A stretch of DNA of 64,000 nt from Pararhodobacter zhoushanensis (lineage in GTDB: Bacteria > Pseudomonadota > Alphaproteobacteria > Rhodobacterales > Rhodobacteraceae). Position numbers and translations under genes: made by a program. How positions within the stretch are numbered: position 1 is the first letter of the stretch; every line of letters starts with the position of its first letter. The notes beneath the pieces were generated by a model, which saw only the letters and a program-made list of their open reading frames with translations, was not told the origin of the DNA and made no database searches. The stretch spans positions 1 through 64,000 of the forward strand of contig NZ_REEZ01000013.1 in assembly GCF_003990445.1 (NCBI RefSeq). Direction: 5' to 3'. Positions 36,572 through 45,636 of the stretch are shown one piece after another.

Positions 36572-36601
36572 GCATTACCGCCTTAAGGGGCAGTAAGTCA
36601 A
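36572..36601 (-). promoter_or_regulatory. Predicted rplU promoter
   Basis: Minus strand TTGACT (36596-36601), 18 bp, TAATGC (36572-36577). The predicted start, near 36565, coincides with the base of the leader hairpin. Confidence 0.5.
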
Positions 36602-36658
36602 GCGCCAGAGGCCCAAACGCGCGCGGAAAAGCGCATCAAACCGTGGCGCAAGACAGGT

Positions 36659-37915
36659 TTACGTCGGCAGTTGCGTGCAGGTGTAAGAGCCATGGGTCCG
36701 CCGCGACAGGCGGCAGAACTGGTTGAAGAGCTCCAGGAAGTTATTGGCATTGTTCACGCCGCTCAGCGGCGAGGCACCCTGGATCTTGATATTCCCGCCG
36801 CTATAGCCCCACGAGGTCACAGCCATGACCACGTTGCGCGACGGCATTTGCGATGCCTGCTGTGCCGAGTCGCTGATATCGCCCATGTTCAGGATGTGGG
36901 GTCCACCGCTCGATCCACCTTCCATGCCCGACCCATGCACGTAATCCAGGCCGATCCGGTTCCACAGCGGAATGGTCTGTCCGGTGACCTCGAGGTGCTG
37001 GCCAACGGTCATTTCCTCACCGCTATAATAGTTGCCGGGATACCCCAGCTGCGTCAGGAAATTATAGTCCAGACGGCAGTTGAGGTAGCAAAATGGCAGA
37101 TAGCCAAGCCGAAAGCCGGGCAGCGAATTATTGACATAGGACCACCGTGCGTCTGTCAGGCGCCCGCACAGCGCCATGCCAACGTCGTAACCGCCGTTCA
37201 GCCCCGCCGACTCGCTGGCGGCGTTGCGCCACTGGGTCGTGGTGCCCCAGCGCAGAACCTCGCAGGATCCGTACCGCTGGCTGGCCCCCATTTCACCCGA
37301 ATAGCCCGGGTAGAAGACGCCTTGGGTGTTCCAGCCCTCCTCACCACCCCGGTCGGGGTTGTAGACACAATGGCCCGCGGTCAGCAGGATCGCCCGGTCG
37401 ATCAGCGTTGCCGTGCACGAGAACCAGAAGCCGCCGTTCATGAAATACAGCTTTCCCACCGAACGCTGCGGGGCGAAATACGGCGACGGATGCTGCAACG
37501 CGTCTGAGTAGTGATAGATCGTGCCAAGATTGCCCGAGCCGTAATCCTGAGCGTCGGGCGCGGTGCTGTTCGTCGAAGGCGCGCCTTCGCTGAGTTCGCG
37601 GTACAGGCTTTCGTCAATCGTGGCCCGCACGGCGCGACCGGCGGTGCCGGGACGGATACGCGGCAGCCCCGCCCCCATGTCGGTGGCTGGCGGCACGGCC
37701 CGGGCCGTGGCCATGGGGCCACTGCCATCGAAGATCTGTTCCATCGGGGTCGCCGTCGCCATGATCTGGGCAAAATCGACGTCCCCCATGGTCGAGGGCC
37801 CCATCGGCGGCGACAGAACCTGTGCCAGTGCGGGCTGGGACATCAGCGCACACAGAGCGGCAACCGCCAGCGTGCTCCGGCTGAAAAAGGAATACGATGT
37901 ATGTGCAGACGTCAC
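36659..37915 (-). CDS. Secreted trypsin-like serine protease
   Basis: 418 residues from the GTG at 37915, which has GGGAG about 7 bases upstream. A signal peptide (SRSTLAVAALCALMSQPALAQ) is cleaved near residue 32. A propeptide-like region of about 120 residues follows. The S1/V8-type triad is visible: His182 in LLTAGHCV, Asp244 in GGYDVGMALC and Ser336 in GMEGGSSGGPHI. Several Cys (FSCTAT, GSCEVL, FCYLNC, QFCRLS, YTCTQL) suggest disulfides, so it is probably exported. The natural substrate is unknown. It is monocistronic and divergent from the glycosyltransferase cluster. Confidence 0.83.
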   Translation of the reverse strand: MTSAHTSYSFFSRSTLAVAALCALMSQPALAQVLSPPMGPSTMGDVDFAQIMATATPMEQIFDGSGPMATARAVPPATDMGAGLPRIRPGTAGRAVRATIDESLYRELSEGAPSTNSTAPDAQDYGSGNLGTIYHYSDALQHPSPYFAPQRSVGKLYFMNGGFWFSCTATLIDRAILLTAGHCVYNPDRGGEEGWNTQGVFYPGYSGEMGASQRYGSCEVLRWGTTTQWRNAASESAGLNGGYDVGMALCGRLTDARWSYVNNSLPGFRLGYLPFCYLNCRLDYNFLTQLGYPGNYYSGEEMTVGQHLEVTGQTIPLWNRIGLDYVHGSGMEGGSSGGPHILNMGDISDSAQQASQMPSRNVVMAVTSWGYSGGNIKIQGASPLSGVNNANNFLELFNQFCRLSRRTHGSYTCTQLPT

Positions 37916-38131
37916 TGAAATCTCCCTGAACCAAGCGCCCGAAGGCACCCAAAACCAACACAGCCGCACCCCAATTGCGCGACCCTAATCTCAGCAGCGT
38001 AAGGCGAATCGATCCGTGCGGCAACCGTCGGCATGTCATGTCTATTTCGGGATGGAACGCTCATCAGCCTTGGACTAGGGTGATCGCGCACCGCAGCCTC
38101 TCCCCGTACAGTCAAACGGTTTCAACACAGT

Positions 38132-39661
38132 ATGTCCTCACGTTCTCTTCGCGTTGGTGTTGTGATCCGCACCAAGGATCGACCCGGGTTTGTCACGCGC
38201 GCCCTGCGCAGTGTGATGGATCAGACCTATCCCGGCTGGCGCGTCATGCTGGTCAACGACGGCGGCGATCAGATTGCGCTCGAGGCCGCGATTGCGGCGG
38301 ACGGCCTGGCGCCCCTGTTCGCCAGCGACGCGATGCAGGCGTTGCACTTGCCGGTGTCGATCGGGCGGTCCGATGCCTTCAACCTTGGGGCGCAAACGCT
38401 GGACACCGAGTTTGTCTGCTGCCTGGACGACGACGACACCTGGGCACCGGGCTTTCTGGAGGCCTTGCTCGACCTGCATGACCGCACCCTACCGCTGGCC
38501 CCTGATCTGGGCGGCGTGGCGGCGCTGGTCACGGCGGTGCGCGAGGATCTGGTAACGCTCGACGGAACGGAAACCCTGATCACGCTGGGCGAGGATGATC
38601 TGTCGCACGCGTTCCGGCGCACGGATTTCTTTCTGAACCCCATCGCCTATGCCACCTATCGGCATGACCTGTACCCGGTGCAGTGGATGCTCAACCGCGA
38701 GGCTGTGCTGGCGGCGGGCGGGTTCCCTTCGGCGTTCAACGTGATGGAAGATCGCGCCTTCATGACGCTCTTTCTGCAACGCTGGCGGGTTGCGATCCTC
38801 GATCAGAAGCTGGCCTTTCACCACCGGCGCACCCGGCGCAAGGGCGACACGCAGCAAAGCATCGTGCTCAACACGCTGGACAACCCATCGTATGATTGGC
38901 GGCTGTTCTCGGATCTTGCCAAGATCCCGCTCAACTCCCTGCCTGATGACGCTGGCGACGGGGCGTCGAACAGCGAACGCGCCGGTGCCTTGTTGCGGGC
39001 CACGGCGGCCACGATCATCAAAGAGCTGAACGACGAGACCAGCGGGCTGTGGCACAAGATCAACGGCGAGACCGCGACGCTGAAGGCCCGCCTTGAAGCG
39101 CTCGATGCGCGGGTCGGTGGCGTTTCAGCGGTGCCCGAGGCCGAGACCCCGCCCGAGGCGCAGGTCTGGTCGCTTTGGACTGAACTGGGCGCGCAGGATG
39201 CGGGCTTCGGTCTGGGCGTGGATACACCGTTCCTGTCGCGTCTTTCGCTGTCGATGGCCGATGCGCAACCGGGGTTGATGATGCATGCCTCGCGGGCACA
39301 AAACCGCATGGTCGTTCAGATCCCCTGCACGCATGACTGGGCGGCGCTGGAGGTCTCGCTGGACGGGCTGGTCAAACCCGGCCACGGGCTGCGCTGCGAG
39401 CTGATCGTCAGCCATCCGACCGGCTATTTGTTCGAAACCGCGCTGTCAGTCACCCAGCGCGACCGTCGCGGGCGCGTGTCGCAGGCGCTCGAAGTCGGGT
39501 ATGTCCACTCGTGCCCGCCCGGTGGGTCAGTCCGTGTGGTGCGCGACTTCCCCGTCGAGTCGTTCGAGCGCGACGCGCGGTGCAAATTCTCGGTTGCGCT
39601 GCCACGCCAAGCCAGTGATTTTCGGCTGATAGTGCACGATCTGGTGGTCAGTCTGCTGTGA
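38132..39661 (+). CDS. GT2-family glycosyltransferase with unknown C-terminal domain
   Basis: 509 residues. Residues 7-240 form a GT-A domain: VGVVIRTKDRPGFVTRAL, NDGGD (43-46), and the DxD-type metal/nucleotide site LDDDDTW (98-104), plus NVMEDRAFM as the likely acceptor-side acidic motif. A helical linker (about 285-345) leads to a beta-rich C-terminal domain (about 355-509, many short strands, Cys-rich SCPPGGSV) that I cannot place; it could bind carbohydrate. No membrane segment, so it works in the cytoplasm. It opens a same-strand run with two sulfotransferases and a second glycosyltransferase. No ribosome binding site is obvious. Confidence 0.8.
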   Translation: MSSRSLRVGVVIRTKDRPGFVTRALRSVMDQTYPGWRVMLVNDGGDQIALEAAIAADGLAPLFASDAMQALHLPVSIGRSDAFNLGAQTLDTEFVCCLDDDDTWAPGFLEALLDLHDRTLPLAPDLGGVAALVTAVREDLVTLDGTETLITLGEDDLSHAFRRTDFFLNPIAYATYRHDLYPVQWMLNREAVLAAGGFPSAFNVMEDRAFMTLFLQRWRVAILDQKLAFHHRRTRRKGDTQQSIVLNTLDNPSYDWRLFSDLAKIPLNSLPDDAGDGASNSERAGALLRATAATIIKELNDETSGLWHKINGETATLKARLEALDARVGGVSAVPEAETPPEAQVWSLWTELGAQDAGFGLGVDTPFLSRLSLSMADAQPGLMMHASRAQNRMVVQIPCTHDWAALEVSLDGLVKPGHGLRCELIVSHPTGYLFETALSVTQRDRRGRVSQALEVGYVHSCPPGGSVRVVRDFPVESFERDARCKFSVALPRQASDFRLIVHDLVVSLL

Positions 39662-39670
39662 AGCATCGGT

Positions 39671-40441
39671 ATGCCCATGTTTGACGACGCCTTGCCCGAC
39701 TTCGCCCTTCGCGGCGAGACAGGCATAGACCTGTTCGCGCGCAGTGACGACGACGCCCATCGCCGCGCGCGGTTCCGCTGCGTTGCCACGCTGGGCGATG
39801 ACGGCACGCTCGTCGACCATATGCCCGATGCCAAACGCGATCAGAACGCGTTGCGGGCAACAGCCGAGGCGTTGGCCACGGATCCGCTGTTGACGCCTTT
39901 TGTGCTGGCCGACGTGACCAGCTGGCCCAAAGCCTCGGATCTGGGCAATCCGATCCGGTTGTTCCTGTATCTCGACTTTCTGCGCGCCTGGCAGGTTGCC
40001 GATATGGCTGCCGCCCGGTTCGAAGCCGGTTTGCGCCGCGACCCGGGCACCCTGCCCGGTGACGCGACCCGTTTGCCGGCCGTGATCCTGCCGATCCTCG
40101 ATTTCAATCAGCTAAGCCGTGGCAGCCGTGTGGCCCGTGCGCTGCTGCCCTTGCTGAACGCACAGCTTGCAGATCCTGCGTTTCGTGAGCCCAAGAATGG
40201 CGGCACGGGCTATGCCCTGCGCATGCTGGGCGATCTTTGTCTGCGCGGCAAAGATGCCGCTCTGGCGCTGCAATGCTATGAAACCGCTGTCGCTTCGGGC
40301 GACAACCCGTTTCGCCGCCGCAAGGCGATCGAAGCAGCCCGCGCCGCGAAAAATGCCGAGGCGCTGGCCAGACATCGCGCGGCGTATGCCGAGCGCTGGC
40401 GGCTACCCGCCGATCTCGCTGAAGACAAGGATACAGAATGA
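39671..40441 (+). CDS. Helical-repeat protein of unknown function in the sulfotransferase cluster
   Basis: 256 residues, mostly helical. The C-terminal part (YALRMLGDLCLRGKDAALAL and QCYETAVASGDNPF, then RRKAIEAARAAKNAEALARH) has TPR/Sel1-like spacing; the N-terminal 90 residues (DDALPDFALRGETGIDLFAR) are unlike anything I recognise. No catalytic motif or membrane helix. It begins 9 bp after the GT2 gene and its stop overlaps the first sulfotransferase start by four bases (ATGA), so it belongs to the same operon and may scaffold the enzymes. An ATG two codons later is an equally good start. Confidence 0.65.
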   Translation: MPMFDDALPDFALRGETGIDLFARSDDDAHRRARFRCVATLGDDGTLVDHMPDAKRDQNALRATAEALATDPLLTPFVLADVTSWPKASDLGNPIRLFLYLDFLRAWQVADMAAARFEAGLRRDPGTLPGDATRLPAVILPILDFNQLSRGSRVARALLPLLNAQLADPAFREPKNGGTGYALRMLGDLCLRGKDAALALQCYETAVASGDNPFRRRKAIEAARAAKNAEALARHRAAYAERWRLPADLAEDKDTE

Positions 40442-41226
40442 CCCGCACCAATGCCGTCGATATTCTTTGCATCGGGGCACAACGCGCGATGACCTCGTGG
40501 CTGCACCAAGCCGTTTCGGCCCATCCCGGAACCTGGGCTTTTCCCGCCTTTGACCCGCTCACCTCGACCAGCAAGGAAGCGCATTACTGGGACTGGAACC
40601 ACAAGCGCGGTCAGGACTGGTACCGTGTGCTGACCCGGCCTCTGAACGATGCGCTGCTCAGTCTGGATTTCACGCCTGAATACGCCTTTCTCAACGAGGC
40701 GCAGCTGACCGAATGTAAGCACCTGAACCCCGAGGGAAAGGTGATCTACATTCTGCGCGATCCCCTCGCGCGGGCAATCTCGGCGCTGCGCATGCATACG
40801 GTCTGGGCAACCAAACACGCGGCAGCGGACGCCGCCAGCCTGACCTATGACAAGACCTTTCTCGAACGCTGCCGCAAGGCCCGGATCTGGGATCATGGCG
40901 CTTATGCCGCCAATCTCGCCCGGTGGCGCCGGTTTTACCCTGACATGCTGGTGCTGAACTTCGAAGCGCTCAGCGCCGACCCGCTTGCCGGTCTGCGTCA
41001 GGTCTATGACCACTGCGGGTTGGACTGGGACGGGCTGGACGACGAAACCCGCGCCGCGCTGACCGAACGCGCGCAACGCCACGTCTGGGCAACCCCACGC
41101 TATACGCTCGACGCCGACTGCGTTAACTTCCTTTACGGAACGCTCTGGACCGCACGCGAGGAAACCGAGGCCGAAACCGGTTTCGCCTTCACCGAGGCCA
41201 ATGCTTATCTGGAGGCCGCACGATGA
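40438..41226 (+). CDS. PAPS-dependent sulfotransferase, copy 1
   Basis: 262 residues. The sulfotransferase fold is shown by the 5'-phosphosulfate loop DILCIGAQRAMTSWLH (about 8-23) and the 3'-phosphate motif KVIYILRDPLARAISALRMH (about 101-120); FTPEYAFL and KEAHYWDWNHKRGQDWY lie between. It would transfer sulfate from PAPS to a hydroxyl or amine of a glycan, lipid or protein. In the P-loop this copy has RAMTS where copy 2 has KGSTS, so PAPS binding may differ. ATGA overlaps join it to the genes on both sides. It is a diverged tandem duplicate of the next gene. Confidence 0.85.
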   Translation: MTRTNAVDILCIGAQRAMTSWLHQAVSAHPGTWAFPAFDPLTSTSKEAHYWDWNHKRGQDWYRVLTRPLNDALLSLDFTPEYAFLNEAQLTECKHLNPEGKVIYILRDPLARAISALRMHTVWATKHAAADAASLTYDKTFLERCRKARIWDHGAYAANLARWRRFYPDMLVLNFEALSADPLAGLRQVYDHCGLDWDGLDDETRAALTERAQRHVWATPRYTLDADCVNFLYGTLWTAREETEAETGFAFTEANAYLEAAR

Positions 41227-42002
41227 GCCGTGAGAACATCACCGATATTCTGTGCATCGGCTGTCAGAAAGGCTCGACCAGCTGGCTGCATTCGGTGCTC
41301 AACTCGCACCCCAAAACGCATTCCTTTCCCAGCAGCGGACCGCTGACCTCGACCGACAAAGAGGCGCATTTCTGGGACTGGAACCACAAGCGCGGCGTTG
41401 ACTGGTATCGCACGCTGATGACGCCGCCGAACCCGGCGAAGCTGTCGATGGATTTCACGCCGGAATACGCCTTCCTGTCCGCCGAGCACATCGCCGAGTG
41501 CAAGGCGCTCAACCCGACGGCCAAGGTCATCTACATCCTGCGCGATCCGATGGCGCGGGCCGTCTCGGCGCTGCGCATGCACATGCTTTGGCGCTATGGC
41601 AAAGATCATGCCGAACCCCTGCACCGGGATGAAGAATTCCTCACGTTGGTGCGCAATTCACGGATAACCCTGCACGGCGCTTTCTTGCATAACCTCCGGG
41701 CGTGGCAAAAGCACTATCCCGACATGATGGTGCTGAATTATGAGGATTTCCATAACGACCGGGCCGCCAGCGTGGCGCGTATCTTCGCCGCGCTGGATCT
41801 GGATACCAATGAGATGAACGAGGGTTCGCAGCGCAGGGTCGAGCGTCTGGTTGACGGCGGGCGTGTCTGGGAGTCCGAGAAGTTTCCGATGGACCGTTCC
41901 GTGCTGATGTTTCTGCAGGGCCTGACCTGTCGCGTCCGGCAGGCCTGTGAGAGCGAGTTGAACATGCGCTTCGCCGAGGGCGAGCAACTGTTGAACGGCT
42001 GA
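41223..42002 (+). CDS. PAPS-dependent sulfotransferase, copy 2
   Basis: 259 residues, co-linear with copy 1. P-loop DILCIGCQKGSTSWLH (about 8-23) is closer to the family consensus; the 3'-phosphate motif is KVIYILRDPMARAVSALRMH (about 101-120), and KEAHFWDWNHKRGVDWY is shared. The C-terminal third has diverged most, which usually reflects a different acceptor. Start overlaps the copy 1 stop (ATGA); the GT32-like gene begins 2 bp after its stop. Acceptor unknown. Confidence 0.86.
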   Translation: MSRENITDILCIGCQKGSTSWLHSVLNSHPKTHSFPSSGPLTSTDKEAHFWDWNHKRGVDWYRTLMTPPNPAKLSMDFTPEYAFLSAEHIAECKALNPTAKVIYILRDPMARAVSALRMHMLWRYGKDHAEPLHRDEEFLTLVRNSRITLHGAFLHNLRAWQKHYPDMMVLNYEDFHNDRAASVARIFAALDLDTNEMNEGSQRRVERLVDGGRVWESEKFPMDRSVLMFLQGLTCRVRQACESELNMRFAEGEQLLNG

Positions 42003-42004
42003 GG

Positions 42005-44074
42005 ATGGCCTCGCTTGCGCGTCAGCTCTGGACCGGGCCGCTTGACGATCCTGCCGCGCCCGGACAGGCGTTTGGCGCGCGGCTTGCAGGGCTGGATTAC
42101 GGCCCGGCCCTGACCGAGCTGCGCATGTTGGCAGGCTTCGGTCTGCCCGTCGATCTGCGCGCAGCGCAGGCCCGTTGGCCATGGTCGATTGATCTGGGTC
42201 TGCTGATCGCCCAAGTTGAAGGCGACACCAGCCCGCTGTCTGCCGCTGTTCACGCTCAGAAGCGCCGGTTTGGCACCCTGGCCTGGACACTGTGGACACA
42301 AGCGCAGCCCGAAGCGGCGCTCGACGCGCTGCGCGAACTGGATCCGGCATCGGGCAGCTATGCCGATGACTGCACTCGCCGCACAGAGCTGCTCATCCTG
42401 TCGGATCTGCCCGCCGATCCCACGGTCGCCCCGATACCCGGCCCGCGCGGTACGCAGCTGTCCTTGTTGCAAACTTGGCGGCGTGAGGGGTCAGCGGCGC
42501 TTGTCCGCCGCGCCACGCTCGAAGACGCAGCCCTGCCCGCGCATCCGCCCTTGTGGGCGTGGCTGGTCGAAACCCTGACGCAAGAGCGCGATTTCGACGC
42601 TGCCCGCGCCGCGCTTGGCAGCTTTGCCCTGCGCTGCCCCGATCACCCCGAGCTGACCGCGCAACGCATCCGGCTGGCGCTGGAATCCGAGGCGACCGCG
42701 CAGGCGCGCACCCTGCTCGACGGCTTGCCCGATCCAGACGCTCCGTGGCGGTGGCCTGCCCGGCGGCATGTCCAGCACCTGCGCTGCCTTGCCGACGAGA
42801 TCGCCGCCAGTCCGCTGCCCGATTACGCGCCATTGCGCTCAGGGGTCGAGGCTGCACTGCGCCTCTTTCCACGCAATACAATGCTGCAAACCCTGCACCT
42901 GATGGCCCGTGAGCTGACCGAGGACTGGGAAAGCTTCGCCCATGACCTTGCCACGCATCCCGACCCTCGCGCCGCCGCCAGCGCGTTCTTGCGGTTGGGC
43001 TTGCCCGAACAGGCTTTGACCGCGCTGGACCGCGCACCTGCGGCGCTGCCGGACGATGCGTTCCGCTTGCGCCTGCGTCGGGCCGAGGCGCTGATGCGTC
43101 TGGGCCAGCTCGACGCCGCCCGTACCGCGCTTGGCCCGGTGCCAATAGCCGCGCCCCTCGCTGCCGATCACGCCTATTGGGCCGCCGAAATCGGCAGCGC
43201 GGCCCGCGATTTCCCACGGGCTCAGGCAGCGCTCGCCCCGGCGATGGCCACTAGCCCCACCCGCATGGGCCTGCGTCTGACGGCTGCCCGTGTCGCGTTT
43301 CTGTCGGGTGATGCGGCGGCCGCGCAGGCCCATCTCGACAGGTTTCGTGCCCTGAAAACGGCGCAGCTTGGGCAAGCGCCCGCATTTGATCTGCGCGACC
43401 TTATCGTTGCCGACGCCGTGGCCGGGCAGCCCGGCCCCGCTCAGGCCGCCCGCGCTTTTGCGCAGGCAACGCCTGTGTTTGCGCCGGATACCGGCCCACC
43501 GATCCCGCAGACCATCGCGCATTACTGGGAGGGACCGCGCAGCCCGGCCCTTGAGCGCAGTCTGCGCGCGTGGCGCATGCAGTTTGCGCAGACCGTTTAC
43601 GACGCCACAACCGCCCGGGCCTGGCTTGCTGACCACACCGATCTTGCCACCCTGTTCGACCGGCTGACCCAGCCCGCCACCCGCGCCGATCTGTTCCGTG
43701 TGGCGCTGATTGCGCAGGTGGGTGGGGTCTTCACCGATCTCGACGAATACCCGCGCGCGCCGGTCGCGCCATGGCTTGAGCGTGCCGCCGCTGTGCTGGT
43801 CATCGAAGAGGGCCACGGCACGCTGGCCAACAATTTTCTTGCCGCACGTCCCGGACTGGCCCTGTTCACGCGCCTGCAAACGCGGATCGCCCAGACTCTG
43901 CACCAAACTGACACGCCCTATGCGTGGTGGGACACCGGCCCTGCGCAACTGACTTACGTGGCCCATGAGACCCCCACCAAGGGCCTGCGCTTTCTGACGC
44001 AAGCCGATTACGACGCCCGTGTCTCCACCAACCTGCCCTTCCCCCATAAGCGCGGCCCCGGCCACTGGCGCTAA
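42005..44074 (+). CDS. Helical-repeat protein fused to GT32-like glycosyltransferase
   Basis: 689 residues. Residues 1 to about 480 are Ala/Leu-rich helix pairs of TPR type (for example ARTALGPVPIAAPLAADHAY and DFPRAQAALAPAMATSPTRM). Residues about 495-689 form a GT-A domain of the GT32/capsule-synthesis kind: IPQTIAHYWEG, then ATRADLFRVALIAQVGGVFT followed by DLDEYP, which gives the DxD metal site at about 575, and NNFLAARPG. It would add a sugar from a nucleotide donor; the repeats may hold a protein acceptor. It starts 2 bp after sulfotransferase copy 2. No signal peptide or membrane helix. Confidence 0.78.
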   Translation: MASLARQLWTGPLDDPAAPGQAFGARLAGLDYGPALTELRMLAGFGLPVDLRAAQARWPWSIDLGLLIAQVEGDTSPLSAAVHAQKRRFGTLAWTLWTQAQPEAALDALRELDPASGSYADDCTRRTELLILSDLPADPTVAPIPGPRGTQLSLLQTWRREGSAALVRRATLEDAALPAHPPLWAWLVETLTQERDFDAARAALGSFALRCPDHPELTAQRIRLALESEATAQARTLLDGLPDPDAPWRWPARRHVQHLRCLADEIAASPLPDYAPLRSGVEAALRLFPRNTMLQTLHLMARELTEDWESFAHDLATHPDPRAAASAFLRLGLPEQALTALDRAPAALPDDAFRLRLRRAEALMRLGQLDAARTALGPVPIAAPLAADHAYWAAEIGSAARDFPRAQAALAPAMATSPTRMGLRLTAARVAFLSGDAAAAQAHLDRFRALKTAQLGQAPAFDLRDLIVADAVAGQPGPAQAARAFAQATPVFAPDTGPPIPQTIAHYWEGPRSPALERSLRAWRMQFAQTVYDATTARAWLADHTDLATLFDRLTQPATRADLFRVALIAQVGGVFTDLDEYPRAPVAPWLERAAAVLVIEEGHGTLANNFLAARPGLALFTRLQTRIAQTLHQTDTPYAWWDTGPAQLTYVAHETPTKGLRFLTQADYDARVSTNLPFPHKRGPGHWR

Positions 44075-44113
44075 GGGGTGGACTCTTGGGCCCTGCCGTG
44101 GCCCAATCACGCC

Positions 44114-44743
44114 ATGCAGCCCCCTGATCTTTCCAACGCCTACGCCCTCAACGGTGCCGAGGATTGCCAGCGGCTCTATGCCGACTGGGCGCAGAGCTAT
44201 GACGCCGATTTCGCGGCGGGCATGGACTATCGCCTGCCAGCCGAAACCGCCGGTGCCTTCCTGCGCGCTGGCCCGCCTGCCGGGCCTGTGCTGGATGTGG
44301 GCGCGGGCACCGGGCTGCTGGCCGCCGCCCTTTGCGCGATGGGGCATGACCGTGCCATCGACGCGCTGGATCTCTCGGACGCGATGCTGGCGCAGGCCGG
44401 ATCCAAGGGCCTGTACCGCAGGCTGATCAAGGCCGACGTGACCCAACCCCTGCCCGTGTGCGGTTACACCGGGATCGTCAGCTCGGGCACCTTCACCCAC
44501 GGCCATGTCGGCCCCGAGGCGCTGCCCAACCTGATCGCCGCCGCCCTGCCCGGCGCCGTTTTTGCCCTGTCGATCAACGCTGCCGTCTGGGACGCTCTCG
44601 GCTTTGACCCCGCGTTCCGCGCGCTGGGCACCATCACCGACCTTGACCGCTCCGAGGTTGCGATCTACGGGCAGGCAGCACAGGCTCGCGACCCTGCGCA
44701 TGCCACCGATACCGCCCTGATCGTCACTTTTCGGAAATCATGA
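44114..44743 (+). CDS. Class I SAM-dependent methyltransferase
   Basis: 209 residues from ATG 44114; a GTG start at 44078 is possible and neither has a good ribosome binding site. The SAM motif I VLDVGAGTGLLAAAL is at about 59-73, motif II IDALDLSDAML follows, and a SSGTFTHGHVGPEAL segment takes the place of the post-motif. Substrate unknown. It lies 39 bp after the GT32-like gene and overlaps psuK by four bases (ATGA), so it ties the glycan-type cluster to the pseudouridine genes. Confidence 0.82.
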   Translation: MQPPDLSNAYALNGAEDCQRLYADWAQSYDADFAAGMDYRLPAETAGAFLRAGPPAGPVLDVGAGTGLLAAALCAMGHDRAIDALDLSDAMLAQAGSKGLYRRLIKADVTQPLPVCGYTGIVSSGTFTHGHVGPEALPNLIAAALPGAVFALSINAAVWDALGFDPAFRALGTITDLDRSEVAIYGQAAQARDPAHATDTALIVTFRKS

Positions 44744-45636
44744 CCTCACCCGACATCCTCTGCATCGGCTCGGTCCTGTGGGACATCATCGGCCGCACCG
44801 ACACATCCTTGCGCGCACGCGGCGATGTCGCCGGGCGCATCACCCGCATTCCGGGCGGCGTGGCGATGAACATCGCCATGACGCTGGCCCGCTTTGGCCT
44901 GCGCCCGGCGGTGCTGACCGCATTGGGCACCGATGGCGAGGGCGATGAGCTGATCGCCGCCGCGCAATCGCTGGGCGTTGCGACCGAGTTTGCCTTGCGC
45001 ACCCCCGATCTGCCCACCGATTGCTACATGGCGATCGAGGACGCGACCGGGTTGATCGCCGCCATTGCCGACGCCCACTCGCTGGAAGCCGCCGGTGACG
45101 CGATCCTGCTGCCGCTGGCCGACGGTCGGCTGGCCACGCCTGCCGCCCCCTGGGCTGGTCCCATCGCGCTGGACGGCAACCTGACCGCCGAGCTGCTGGC
45201 CGAGATCGCCACCTCCCCCCTGTTCAACGCAGCCGATCTGCGCATTGCCCCCGCCAGCCCCGGCAAGGCCGAGCGCCTGATCCCCGTCATGCGCCACCCG
45301 CGCGCCACGCTTTACGTCAACCGGCAAGAGGCCGGGCTGATCACCGGCCACACCCACGCCAGCGCCGCCGAGGCTGCCGAGGCGCTGGTCGCCGCCGGGG
45401 CCGCGCGCGCGCTGGTCACCGATGGCGCGCATCCCGCTGCCGACGCGGCGCGCGCAACACCCGTCATTACCCATGCGGCCCGCCCGGTGCAGGCCCGCCG
45501 CATCACCGGCGCGGGTGACACGTTCATGGCCGCGCATCTCTTCGCTGAAACCCGCGGTGCCACGCGCTCCGAGGCGCTTGACCGCGCCCAGGCCGCAGCC
45601 GCCGCTTATGTCGCCTTCGAGGATTTCCAACCGTGA
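44740..45636 (+). CDS. psuK: Pseudouridine kinase (PfkB family)
   Basis: 298 residues. Ribokinase-type fold: N-terminal ILCIGSVLWDIIGRT, sugar-site PGGVAMNIAMTLARFG (about 38-53), and the C-terminal anion-hole/catalytic motif ITGAGDTFMAAH (about 255-266) with the base Asp. PfkB kinases vary in substrate, but the overlap with psuG (GTGA) points to pseudouridine. It phosphorylates pseudouridine from RNA turnover to pseudouridine-5'-phosphate. Slightly shorter than E. coli PsuK, without the extra N-terminal HTH seen there. Confidence 0.85.
   Translation: MTSPDILCIGSVLWDIIGRTDTSLRARGDVAGRITRIPGGVAMNIAMTLARFGLRPAVLTALGTDGEGDELIAAAQSLGVATEFALRTPDLPTDCYMAIEDATGLIAAIADAHSLEAAGDAILLPLADGRLATPAAPWAGPIALDGNLTAELLAEIATSPLFNAADLRIAPASPGKAERLIPVMRHPRATLYVNRQEAGLITGHTHASAAEAAEALVAAGAARALVTDGAHPAADAARATPVITHAARPVQARRITGAGDTFMAAHLFAETRGATRSEALDRAQAAAAAYVAFEDFQP

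Noticed and set aside
42839-44701. A 620-codon open frame opposite the GT32-like gene
   Set aside because: It spans two real genes on the other strand and has the composition of an antisense shadow.
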